Shown here: positions 15,640-23,722 of the stretch, in pieces | Numbering within the stretch: position 1 is the first letter of the stretch | Layout of the letters: each line of letters starts with the position of its first letter | Assembly: GCA_944323685.1 (NCBI GenBank) | Contig: CALUTJ010000004.1 | Span: 1-64,000 of the forward strand | Reading direction: 5' to 3' | Origin: Candidatus Gastranaerophilales bacterium | GTDB taxonomy: Bacteria > Cyanobacteriota > Vampirovibrionia > Gastranaerophilales > Gastranaerophilaceae | Length of the DNA stretch: 64,000 nt | Program-made: the position numbers and the translations under genes | Notes under the pieces: generated by a model | Seen by the model: only the letters and a program-made list of their open reading frames with translations | Databases searched by the model: none | Told to the model about the DNA's origin: nothing

Positions 15640-17484
15640 TTACCTGAGATAAACCTCTTCGAGATTGTGCAGCACCCCGCCCAGCGGTGTCGGGTTTATA
15701 TTGCCGAATTTGTTCCTTATTGCAGTAATTATAATCGGCGAATATAGGTATATAAGAGGTTTTTGCTCGTAAACAACCTGCTGGTAGCGCTCGTATATTT
15801 TTTTACGTTTGTCAAAATCCAGCTCCAGTGATGCTTTGTCAAAAAGCTCGTTTATTTCCTGTTCCCACGGATAAAGTACTTTGTTATCTTCGGGAGTCTG
15901 ACGCTGGTTAAATACGTGCAGTGTACCGTTTGAATACCAAACATTCTTGCCCCCGTAAGGTTCAAGCGGGCTGCCGGTAAACCCCATAATAACGGAATCA
16001 AAATCGTTTGTGTTAACAAGTTTGCTTACGAGAGTATTGAACTCAATCGGCTTAAAATTCACTGTCATGCCAAGTTCTTCAAGGTCTTGTTTAACCATGA
16101 CGCCTATGGATTCGCGTTCGGTGTTTCCTGCGTTTGTATACAGGTCGAACTCTACTTTATTTCCGTATTTATCAAAAAGTTTTCCGTTTTTAAGATAAAA
16201 ACCCGATTTTTTCAGATATTCTTTTGCTTTTTGCATATCCTGAGGGTGCCCTTGCGCTATTTTTTCATTCAGATAAATTGAAGACAAAGGCTCCGGCGTA
16301 AACAGCGGAGCAGCAACACCGCTTGAAATGTTAAACACCATATTTTCACGGTCAAGCGCATAATCAACAGCCGTTCTGAAGTTCAAATCATTAAACCATT
16401 TTTGCTTTACAGGGTTTACGTAATAGTTGCCTTTTTCATTTTTTCTTGTATTAAGGTTGAAAGAAAAATATATTGTACCTGTATTTGGCCCGAGGTTGTA
16501 GATTTTGTAATCTGATTTATTCTCCTGCTCTTTAAACATTGCGACATTTGTTCCCCTGAGCCCGACAGTATCAAGCTCGCCTGCTTTGAACTTTAACAGC
16601 TCATTATTCAGGTCTCCGACTATTAAAATTATATATTTGTCTAAATATGGCAGCTTTTGCCCCTTTTCATCAATCATATAATAATCGGGGTTGCGCACAT
16701 AAACCAGACGCTGCGCAGGAACATATTCTTTAAGTTTAAAAGCGCCGCTTGTTACAAACTCCGACGGTTTGGTATTAGAGCTCCAGAATGAGGCAAACGC
16801 TCTTTTGCCCTGTTTGGTTACGGGTTCAATAACATGTTTTGGCGCAATCGGTACGCTGAGTTGTCTTAAAAACGGAGAAAACGGCTTCGGGGTAGTAAAC
16901 TTAACCGTATATTTATCAAGTTTTTCTATTTCAGGAAGCTGCGTCCCGATGTACATGGCGTCACGGGTGCTTGTGTTGCCGTAACCTCCGAAAATTATTG
17001 TATTCCACGTAAAATAAACATCATCTGCCGTAATTTCTTTGCCGTCTGACCATTTTAAACCGTGTCTGAGTTCTAAAATGTAAGTTTTGTTGTCAGGCAT
17101 GATTTTTATGCTTTTTGCCAGTTTGGGTATAACTTCGCCCGTATAGGGGTCTGTGGTCACAAGTGCATCAAACATAATATCTGCCGCCTGAGAAGAGGTT
17201 GCATCCATTGAATTCCAAGGATTAAAAGTTTTGGGGCCTTCACCTATGGTGCTTGTTACAAGAGTCCCGCCGTATTTTCCCGCAGGGCTCCGCGACATAA
17301 GATAATCAACTCCGTTAATGGTCTTGTTTGAATACGGGTACGGCTCGTAATTCTGTTTTAAATCAAATCCGCCGCTTTTTGCGGGGGCTTTATCCTCCTG
17401 AGGCCTGTCTGCCCGTATACAGCTTGCCGCTATGATACATAAGAACAACAAAAGAGATATTAAATAAATAATTTTTTTCTTCAT
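15640..17484 (-). CDS. ABC transporter substrate-binding lipoprotein, family 5 (oligopeptide type)
   Basis: 614-aa extracytoplasmic solute-binding protein of the SBP_bac_5 group (Opp/Dpp/App). The signal sequence ends in a lipobox-like IAASC (Cys22). Typical segments are TFNPWNS, ADIMFDALVTTDPYTGEVIPKLAKS, ELRHGLKWSDGKEITADDVYFTW and the C-terminal FDKRKKIYERYQQVVYEQKPLIYLYSP. No permease or ATPase genes lie next to it, so its transporter partners must be elsewhere. The substrate is probably peptide, but this is not certain. Confidence 0.9.
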   Translation of the reverse strand: MKKKIIYLISLLLFLCIIAASCIRADRPQEDKAPAKSGGFDLKQNYEPYPYSNKTINGVDYLMSRSPAGKYGGTLVTSTIGEGPKTFNPWNSMDATSSQAADIMFDALVTTDPYTGEVIPKLAKSIKIMPDNKTYILELRHGLKWSDGKEITADDVYFTWNTIIFGGYGNTSTRDAMYIGTQLPEIEKLDKYTVKFTTPKPFSPFLRQLSVPIAPKHVIEPVTKQGKRAFASFWSSNTKPSEFVTSGAFKLKEYVPAQRLVYVRNPDYYMIDEKGQKLPYLDKYIILIVGDLNNELLKFKAGELDTVGLRGTNVAMFKEQENKSDYKIYNLGPNTGTIYFSFNLNTRKNEKGNYYVNPVKQKWFNDLNFRTAVDYALDRENMVFNISSGVAAPLFTPEPLSSIYLNEKIAQGHPQDMQKAKEYLKKSGFYLKNGKLFDKYGNKVEFDLYTNAGNTERESIGVMVKQDLEELGMTVNFKPIEFNTLVSKLVNTNDFDSVIMGFTGSPLEPYGGKNVWYSNGTLHVFNQRQTPEDNKVLYPWEQEINELFDKASLELDFDKRKKIYERYQQVVYEQKPLIYLYSPIIITAIRNKFGNINPTPLGGVLHNLEEVYLR

Positions 17485-18060
17485 AAAAACAATTTATCAC
17501 AAATTTAAAAATTTTATATAGACAGCAGAATATGTCCGGATAGATGTCCGAGTGGAACCTCGCTTGTACCCTAGGGCATCCTTGTATATGTTATTTGATT
17601 CGGTGACAAAAATTATAACATTTTAACTCTTACTACACACGGCTTACATAGTAAGCCGTAGGGGGTTCGGGGCGGAGCCCTGACGGAATACGATTAGAGA
17701 TTTTTAAATGAAGGAATGAAAATTTACCGTACCGAAAATTGTATTTTGAGAGTGGACGGAAATTTTCGTTTCTGAGTTTTAAAATCTCTTTTGTAAAAAC
17801 GAGCTTTTCTCTTTCTTTGGTTCGTTTCTTTCTCTTTTCTTCGTAAAAAAAGAGAAAGAAATGAACGTATAAAAAGAAAAATAACCCATATTTTGGTTTT
17901 ATGTTCCACCCATTCTTTGGCAAGAATTCTGTTCAAAATGATTGAGTATCATTTTGAATAGAGACTCTGCCGAATAAAAGCAACTAAATGTTGCTTTTAT
18001 GAGAGGAGCTAAGTCAAAAGCGCAGCTTTTGCGTGCCGTATAGTGATTATGGAGCCCAAG
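17485..18060. other. Gene-free region with repeat fragments and hairpins
   Basis: Holds a fragment of repeat B (17546-17585) and a GC-rich segment around 17630-17690 with GGGGTTCGGGGCGGAGCCC. A 19-bp inverted repeat lies at 17820-17866 (one G-T pair, 9-nt loop). Three further hairpins follow: 17932-17958 (loop TGAGT), 17974-18000 (loop TAAAT) and 18015-18031 (loop GCA). The open frames here are low-complexity and not credible genes. Confidence 0.7.
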
Positions 18061-18139
18061 TTCACTATGTGAACAATGTGTCACTCCAAAAATTCGTTCA
18101 CGTCGCTTTGCTCCTTATCACGAATTTTTCTCGGACAAT
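18061..18139 (+). repeat. Repeat family A, 3'-partial copy
   Basis: Only the right-hand 80 bp of family A is present, starting at TTCACTATGTGAA and ending CTCGGACAA. It directly follows the hairpin series of family B type. Confidence 0.85.
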
Positions 18140-18254
18140 TTATGTTACGGATGAATGAACATATACAAGGAGGCGTTTTGCAAATTCCGTGCGGGATAAT
18201 AATGAGCCTGATTTGCTGCAAAGCAGATTTGATTTATTAATCAGGCAAATGACT

Positions 18255-18932
18255 CTAAAATCTTATATCCAATGTTTTGGACAGGTTTACTTTTTTAGGG
18301 TTTTCTATTTCTTTTATCTGCATAATAGTATCCAGCTTTTTTGAGATTAAAAGCATTTTTTCTCTGGATATTACCATATCAGTGGCAAAATTATCGCGGC
18401 AGGGGTTTTCAACAAATCCGAGCGCTTCGTAAAACTTTTTAAGGTTAATGTTGCTGTTTCTCAGAACATCCAGCCCTATCTTTGACGTATTGTGTTTTTC
18501 GCAGTTGTAAAAAAGGAGTTTTAACAAGCTTAAACCGGAAAATTTTATGTGTTTGTCTTTGGCTACCGGCCACGAGGCAATGTTGTCCAGATAACAATTG
18601 TCGAGGTCTTTATAGTTCATAATTGCACACGGTTTCTTGTTATTAACAAGCAAAAAAGACGTTTGCGGTTCTTCAAAACTTGACATTAAAACAGCGTTGT
18701 TTATGACTTTTTTCCACAGCGTTAAAACGCTTTCGGGGAACTTTTGGGATTCCGTAAGCTTTTTGAGTTTAATAGCAAAAGCCATGCTGTCTAAAAAGTT
18801 TCTGTCAGAGTATTCGAGCTTGTACGCACGAAAACTGCTGCCGCAATCTTTAAATACTGTATTTATTACGGCAAACTCCCTTGCTTTAAAGCTTATTTGT
18901 TTGTTCCGGTTGAAAGATGAGTTAATTTCCAT
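18255..18932 (-). CDS. GNAT-like acetyltransferase
   Basis: 225 aa from the ATG at 18932. The C-terminal half has the GNAT layout: a strand with FLLVNNKKPCAIMNY, a helix FSGLSLLKLLFYNCEK standing where the acetyl-CoA binding motif A should be, then IGLDVLRNSNINLKKFYEALGF (motif B, about residues 166-187). The motif A glycines are poorly conserved, so activity is uncertain. The N-terminus MEINSSF...ISFKA resembles a start shared by several otherwise unrelated proteins in this window. The hairpin GCCTGATT/AATCAGGC at 18214-18245 may end its transcript. Confidence 0.6.
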   Translation of the reverse strand: MEINSSFNRNKQISFKAREFAVINTVFKDCGSSFRAYKLEYSDRNFLDSMAFAIKLKKLTESQKFPESVLTLWKKVINNAVLMSSFEEPQTSFLLVNNKKPCAIMNYKDLDNCYLDNIASWPVAKDKHIKFSGLSLLKLLFYNCEKHNTSKIGLDVLRNSNINLKKFYEALGFVENPCRDNFATDMVISREKMLLISKKLDTIMQIKEIENPKKVNLSKTLDIRF

Positions 18933-19026
18933 AAAAATAATACCGCTATACAAGTGTAATGTAAGCTCGAATATTTTTCAAATATTACCGGAAAGTACTG
19001 TCGTGCGGTATTTTTTGTTGTAATTT

Positions 19027-19187
19027 GTCCGAGTGGGACCTCGCTTGTACCCGAAGGACATCCTGATATGTATGGCTCGTAAACTCGCCAACATCTCAGG
19101 CTAGTAGTGGTACGCACTCTGCCGAGTAAATATGCCTGTGGCATATTTACGAGAGGTAGCGAGGTCGCATAAATCATCATGTTTACG
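19027..19187 (+). repeat. Repeat family B, full copy
   Basis: Near-identical to 5621-5779. It has the same outer pairing GACCTCGCT/AGCGAGGTC, the hairpin CCTGA/TCAGG at 19062-19100, and an 11-bp hairpin with loop TGT at 19126-19150. It starts with TTTGTCCGAG, the same motif that ends family A. Confidence 0.85.
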
Positions 19188-19300
19188 ACTCTGCCGAACA
19201 AACGATTGAGTATCGTTTGTGAGAGGAGCTAAGACAGATACGTAGTATCTGCTTGCCGTATAGTTATTATATCGGGGTCAGTTGACTATATGAAATAGAG
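19188..19300. repeat. Paired variable-stem hairpins after repeat B
   Basis: CTCTGCCGAA, hairpin 19198-19220 (9 bp, loop TGAGT), GAGAGGAGCTAAGNCA, hairpin 19235-19251 (7 bp, loop GTA), then GCCGTATAGT. The same frame with entirely different stem sequences occurs at 17965-18045. Confidence 0.75.
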
Positions 19301-19307
19301 AAATAAA

Positions 19308-19952
19308 TCAGTATTTCAAATCAAAGAAATGTTCTTTTTCTCCGACGGTTGTAAGTTTTAGCTTGTTAAGGTTTTCTCTGTCAAACTGCAAAATGTTTGC
19401 GCTGGAAAAATACGCAGGTCGTCCGTTGTTTTGATAATAAAAAATGTGTTCATCAACACCGTTTTTAAAAAATTTATCAGCCAGACGCCTTACGTAATCA
19501 ATTATGCAATTGGGTACACCGACAACTACATCGGGATTTGCCTTTGTGATAAGCCCGCGCAGATTAAAAAACAGTTTTGGCTCCTGCGTTTTGTCTACAA
19601 AATAGTCATAGGTCTGAAGCTGTTTTTCAAGCGCTGCAAGCTGGTTTTTCTGCGATTCTCTCAAAGGTGTGTAGTGAGAATGAATAGCAATCGGCTTTTT
19701 ATCAAGCCCCTTCATTACAAAAGAAACAGCATTGCACCCTGAAAGCGCGTCTGTATAAACAGTGTTTATACCTTCCGGCGTGATTCTTGCGGCAACGCAT
19801 TCATTCATCCCTATGTGTACAACGCTTTTGTCGCCTTTTTGAATCATATCCCACAGCTTCATCTCGGGCAGTTCTTTGAGTGCTTGCATGTTCTGTTTGC
19901 TGTCACGGGTCAGTGAGGGGATATATTTTCTTGTTAAATTAGTTATAGACAC
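19308..19952 (-). CDS. Hypothetical protein with CNF1/BLF1-like LSGC motif
   Basis: 214 aa from a GTG at 19952 that has AAGGA six bases upstream; a GTG five codons earlier is also possible. The segment YTDALSGCNAVSF places Cys73 in an LSGC motif, followed by IAIHSHYTP with His90 and His92. In the toxin deamidases CNF1 and BLF1 the catalytic cysteine lies in an LSGC-type motif with the histidine 12-15 residues later; here the gap is 17-19. This suggests a cysteine-type deamidase or related fold (also shared with CheD), but overall similarity is not visible to me. No signal peptide. Confidence 0.6.
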   Translation of the reverse strand: MSITNLTRKYIPSLTRDSKQNMQALKELPEMKLWDMIQKGDKSVVHIGMNECVAARITPEGINTVYTDALSGCNAVSFVMKGLDKKPIAIHSHYTPLRESQKNQLAALEKQLQTYDYFVDKTQEPKLFFNLRGLITKANPDVVVGVPNCIIDYVRRLADKFFKNGVDEHIFYYQNNGRPAYFSSANILQFDRENLNKLKLTTVGEKEHFFDLKY

Positions 19953-20033
19953 TAAACTTCCTTGCACTTCATCATATTTTTACACTGCAATAAAAACAGA
20001 TGACAAAAATAAATTGCCCCTTAATTAAAATTT

Positions 20034-20939
20034 TTATTTTTGTTTTGCGGCTTTTTCTTCTCTTTTTGCAAGCGCATCTTCAAACTGTGTCATAGAATCC
20101 ATTCCCACAAGCTGTTCAAGTGCGGAACGTTTTGATAAAAAGTCGGAACGAAGTTTGCTTTGTTTGTTTATTGCATCGCGGTAAAACACATCGAGCATTA
20201 TTATTTGCGAGTCTGATAGCCCTTTTGTATCGGTAAAATCTCTTTTTCTTTTTGCAACAAGTATGTCAGAGCGCTGCAATGCCTGACGGGCGGTCATGTA
20301 ATCAAAATAATAGAGTATAATTTTTCTTTGCAGTTCTTCAATTTTTCTGATTAAAACAACCATATCGGCATCGTTTACTTTGGAGAATTTGTAGTTTAAA
20401 TCCTTGTCGTCAACCGATAACGAGCCTAGCACGCTGCTGCCCATGATAGAAGAAATGGCGGCAATAGGGTTGCCTATGCCAATGCCGGCAAGGCTTCCCA
20501 CCGTAGAGATAGGCTGAATTATTTTTTTTACAATGCTTTCGTCCGGTTTGTCCTCATCGGGGTTTGACAGTTTATATACAATAAATTTAACAGTCTGGCT
20601 GTTTTGCGCAGCTCCAATCCACAAAAGCTGCATATCAGCAAGCATGTCAGAAGCCTCAAGCTCGGCATCGTCGCTGATTTCTTTTGCTATTTTTTTGAGG
20701 CTTAAATCCGCGTATGTAATATTCTTTACTGCCTCTGCTTCCTTATCGAGAGTGGCATCTTTTGCTTTTATCTCTTTGTTTGCTTCCGATACCTTGTATT
20801 TGTTTTCAGGTGAAGAACCGACCCCCAGACGATAAGCAGGAGGAAGCGGCTCCGTAATATCTTCTATTCCTATTGCAAGGCAGGGAGATGCAGCGAAAAT
20901 AAGAGTTAATAATGCGGGAAAAATTTTATTTTTTATCAT
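20034..20939 (-). CDS. Exported helical protein, downstream member of tandem pair
   Basis: 301 aa with a signal peptide (cleavage near CLA, residues 20-22). The middle has a glycine-rich hydrophobic stretch (about 147-175). The rest is long amphipathic helix, including MVVLIRKIEELQRKIILYYFDYMTARQAL and a charged C-terminal coil. It is clearly related to the gene just upstream, with matching segments such as LLWIGAAQNSQTVKF versus MLWEATVENNSLIKF. The helical arrangement recalls TolC-type periplasmic hairpins, but no beta-barrel part is seen. A GGAGGG site lies upstream, inside the preceding gene; the two ORFs overlap by 14 bp. Confidence 0.75.
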   Translation of the reverse strand: MIKNKIFPALLTLIFAASPCLAIGIEDITEPLPPAYRLGVGSSPENKYKVSEANKEIKAKDATLDKEAEAVKNITYADLSLKKIAKEISDDAELEASDMLADMQLLWIGAAQNSQTVKFIVYKLSNPDEDKPDESIVKKIIQPISTVGSLAGIGIGNPIAAISSIMGSSVLGSLSVDDKDLNYKFSKVNDADMVVLIRKIEELQRKIILYYFDYMTARQALQRSDILVAKRKRDFTDTKGLSDSQIIMLDVFYRDAINKQSKLRSDFLSKRSALEQLVGMDSMTQFEDALAKREEKAAKQK

Positions 20940-21804
20940 TTTTCCCTCCGTTGTTTTGTGCCGGAGCCTTTTTGGCGTTTAAACCTGCGCCGAATAACTC
21001 ATTTTTAAAAGCATACTGGTACAGGTTAAGCTTTTGCACGGTTTTTTTGCCGGCAAGACGTTCCAAATCCATTTGATAGCGCCGTACTTCTCTTATCTGT
21101 TCAAATTCCTGAAACAATAAATCGTCATACATAGCGCCGGAAACCAGCATTTCCATTTTGTCTTTAGGGTCGTTGCTCTTGGCTTTTTGCAGGGCGTCAG
21201 CGTAGTTTTTGTTGTATAAAACAAGCCTCTGGCGTGTATCTTTTACCTGTGATAAGGCAAGTTTGTAGCTGTAGTACGAGTTTATTATCTGGTCTTGCAA
21301 AGATTCTATCATGCCTGCAAGCTCAATAAGCTCCGTGTCCGTAAGCGGTATTTCCTTGGGGTTGTTGACTTTTGCAAGGTAGTTGTTAGCGAGTCTGCCC
21401 GTAGCATATGAGGCGGATTGCACCATGTAGTTTGCTCCGAACAGTGCAGGAACGAATGAGGCTCCGTTAATAAGCGCTGCTGCGGATTTTGCAAGCAGGG
21501 ATGAGTGGTAGCGCTGTTGTTCGGGCGGAATCGAAAGCTTTTTCATTGCGAATTTTATAAGGCTGTTGTTTTCTACCGTTGCTTCCCACAGCATTTCTAT
21601 GTCTTCTATATCTTTTTGCTGCTGTAGCTGTGCAATCCCTTTCAGGGCTTCGTCTTTGTTTAAGGTCAGCTCTTTTGTTTCTTTTTGTACTTTGGGTGTG
21701 TATTCGACTTTGTGCTTTTCTATGTTATTCAGGCCTATTTCATCCGCAAAAGAACAATAAAAAAGGTTCGAAAGAACTATTAAACTCGCAACTAATTTTT
21801 TCAT
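20926..21804 (-). CDS. Exported helical protein, upstream member of tandem pair
   Basis: 292 aa from the ATG at 21804, which begins a standard signal peptide MKKLVASLIVLSNLFYCSFA. The mature part has a hydrophobic segment near 120-150 and long helices; it ends in a Lys/Asn/Gly-rich tail. It is paralogous to the overlapping gene 20034-20939. The pair is probably co-transcribed and made in equal amounts, and may form a heteromeric periplasmic complex, though this is inference. Confidence 0.75.
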   Translation of the reverse strand: MKKLVASLIVLSNLFYCSFADEIGLNNIEKHKVEYTPKVQKETKELTLNKDEALKGIAQLQQQKDIEDIEMLWEATVENNSLIKFAMKKLSIPPEQQRYHSSLLAKSAAALINGASFVPALFGANYMVQSASYATGRLANNYLAKVNNPKEIPLTDTELIELAGMIESLQDQIINSYYSYKLALSQVKDTRQRLVLYNKNYADALQKAKSNDPKDKMEMLVSGAMYDDLLFQEFEQIREVRRYQMDLERLAGKKTVQKLNLYQYAFKNELFGAGLNAKKAPAQNNGGKNDKK

Positions 21805-21892
21805 ATAATATATTTTATAGCATATAAATTCTGCGGAAGAAATTTTAAAATACATATTGTAAAATAAGTATAAAATTTGTGAGAAAGTTATT

Positions 21893-22672
21893 ATGGAAAA
21901 TATTTTAAAAGAAATTGCAAATCACTATTCAACACTGGACTGCGTTTTTGCCGTTGTGCAGGCAGGCTCACGAACCTCCTGCCAGAGTGACGAAATGTCC
22001 GATTACGACATTTATGTTTACTCGGATATGGAAATACCGGTTGAGTTCAGGACACAACTGGCTAAACTTTATACGGACGACTGCGAAATTAATAATCAAT
22101 ATTTTGAAACAGGCGACGAATGGGTTTTGAAAGACGGAAACACTTTAGACTTTATGTTTCGCTCCGTTAGCTGGATTACGGGCTGCATAGAAAACACATA
22201 CACAAAACACTACGCATCAAACGGTTATACAACCTGCTTTTTGCACAACGTTGCAACCTCAAAAATTTTGTACGATAAAAACGGGTGGTTCAAAGCTTTG
22301 CAGGACAAAATAACAGGCGGTTATCCGAAAGAATTGCGTGACAATATCATAAAACGGAATATGATGCTTTTAAAGGATAAAAAAAGTGCTTCGTATCTTG
22401 AACAGATTAAGCTTGCCGTAAAAAGAAACGACCCTGTGAGCATAAATCATAGAATCAGCGCGTTTTTGGCGTCTTATTTTGATGTGTTGTTTGCGGCGAA
22501 TGAGATTTTTCACCCCGGAGAAAAAAGGCTGATAAAATACGCCAAACAGCATTGCAAATCTTTGCCACTGTATTTTGAAGAAGACATCACGCAGCTTTTT
22601 AAAGCTGTTGACGATGACAAAATCACTATTTTAGATAATATGGTCGAAAGACTCAGAGAAATATTGCCGTAA
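21893..22672 (+). CDS. Nucleotidyltransferase-fold protein (DUF4037-like)
   Basis: 259 aa. The N-terminal nucleotidyltransferase motif is QAGSRTSCQSDEMSDYDIYVY (about residues 24-44), with Gly-Ser and the Asp-x-Asp pair of the pol-beta superfamily (SDYDIYV). The rest is helical, including INHRISAFLASYFDVLFAANE, typical of DUF4037. The target is unknown: an adenylyl or uridylyl transfer to a small molecule or protein is possible. The ribosome site is weak (GAGAAAG). Confidence 0.75.
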   Translation: MENILKEIANHYSTLDCVFAVVQAGSRTSCQSDEMSDYDIYVYSDMEIPVEFRTQLAKLYTDDCEINNQYFETGDEWVLKDGNTLDFMFRSVSWITGCIENTYTKHYASNGYTTCFLHNVATSKILYDKNGWFKALQDKITGGYPKELRDNIIKRNMMLLKDKKSASYLEQIKLAVKRNDPVSINHRISAFLASYFDVLFAANEIFHPGEKRLIKYAKQHCKSLPLYFEEDITQLFKAVDDDKITILDNMVERLREILP

Positions 22673-22750
22673 AAAATATAATCAGGGGTAATATAATTTT
22701 TCATAGCCTTAATTATAATACTTGTGAATCATCAATAAAGGAGGCTGACA

Positions 22751-23293
22751 ATGGAAGAAAATATCGAAAATAATCAGAATAGCAACGGACATAAATGTAC
22801 GTGCAAAACAGAGCACTGGATAAAATTTGCGCTTGTGCTTTTTGTACTGTTTATTGCGTGTTATCTTGCGGTGTATTATGTGCTTGACCAGATGCGTCAC
22901 GCTTATTACATGCCGCCTGTTCCGATGCAAAATATTGACAGAATTATTAACGAACAGGAAAAAATGTTCGATTCAATGGGTGCAATGCCTATGCACAACA
23001 GTGTATTGATGAAAATGAATACACCCGTGGAAACGTTTAAAGATGACAATGAAAATGCCTATAAAATGATTATCGACCTGAAACCTTTTAATAACAGCCC
23101 GAACAATGTAAGCGTTGATGTTCAAAAAAATAAAGTGAGTATAAACGGACTGGGTGAAAAATCCGGCAAACACTCTGATAAGGTTTATTCCTTTTCACAG
23201 AGCTTTGTGCTGCCCGAGGATATTGATACGGAAAAAATTACCAGAAAACAATCCGGACATAAGTATATAGTCACCATGCCCGTAGAAGACTGA
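22751..23293 (+). CDS. Membrane-anchored Hsp20/alpha-crystallin domain protein
   Basis: 180 aa. An N-terminal cytosolic tail with HKCTCK is followed by one transmembrane helix (about residues 26-46). After a Met/Pro-rich linker comes an Hsp20-like beta domain (about 100-180: AYKMIIDLKPF, VSVDVQKNKVSINGLGE, FSQSFVLPEDIDTEKITRK, KYIVTMPV). Small heat-shock proteins hold unfolded clients; a membrane tether is unusual and would place this domain outside or at the membrane. An AAAGGAGG site precedes ATG. Confidence 0.75.
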   Translation: MEENIENNQNSNGHKCTCKTEHWIKFALVLFVLFIACYLAVYYVLDQMRHAYYMPPVPMQNIDRIINEQEKMFDSMGAMPMHNSVLMKMNTPVETFKDDNENAYKMIIDLKPFNNSPNNVSVDVQKNKVSINGLGEKSGKHSDKVYSFSQSFVLPEDIDTEKITRKQSGHKYIVTMPVED

Positions 23294-23320
23294 TAATATT
23301 TATTATTCAATATTTTTAAT

Positions 23321-23492
23321 CTAGTGTTGCAGTTGCCGCCTCGAGCCTTCGAGCCGTCACTGCTCACCTTTGCCTTCTTTTTCGGCTGAACTGTGGTGAA
23401 GCCTGAAAAATGGCTTCACTATGTGAACAATGTGTCACTCCAAAAATTCGTTCACGTCGCTTTGCTCCTTATCACGAATTTTTCTCGGACAT
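23321..23492 (+). repeat. Repeat family A, full copy
   Basis: Full copy between two convergent genes, with all three internal inverted repeats intact. It ends CTCGGACATCT. Confidence 0.9.
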
Positions 23493-23722
23493 CTTTTTAG
23501 TCTTTGGTTTATCGCAAAAAACAAAAGGTAGATGTGCTAAAACGCAGTTTTACCACATCAATGTACGGATTAGCGTAGCAAAAGGGGTTCGGTAATCAGA
23601 TATTACCAAAACCAGCTACATTTAAAATTCACACGCACTCTGTCAGTTTCTGAAGACAAACAGGCATTGCAAAACCCGCAGCTACGAACGCTTTTGAACG
23701 ACAGATGATTTATAGAGAACAG
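23493..23722. other. Non-coding stretch with variable-stem hairpins
   Basis: No gene. A 13-bp hairpin with one mismatch and loop GCA lies at 23531-23559 (GATGTG/CACATC plus TAAAAC/GTTTTA). A 6-bp hairpin with loop CAGAT is at 23591-23607. These match the style of the hairpins near repeat B. Confidence 0.5.

Noticed and set aside
17633-18084. Overlapping minus-strand frames rich in Lys, Arg and Phe
   Set aside because: They are low-complexity translations of a repeat and hairpin region in several frames at once, with no ribosome site.
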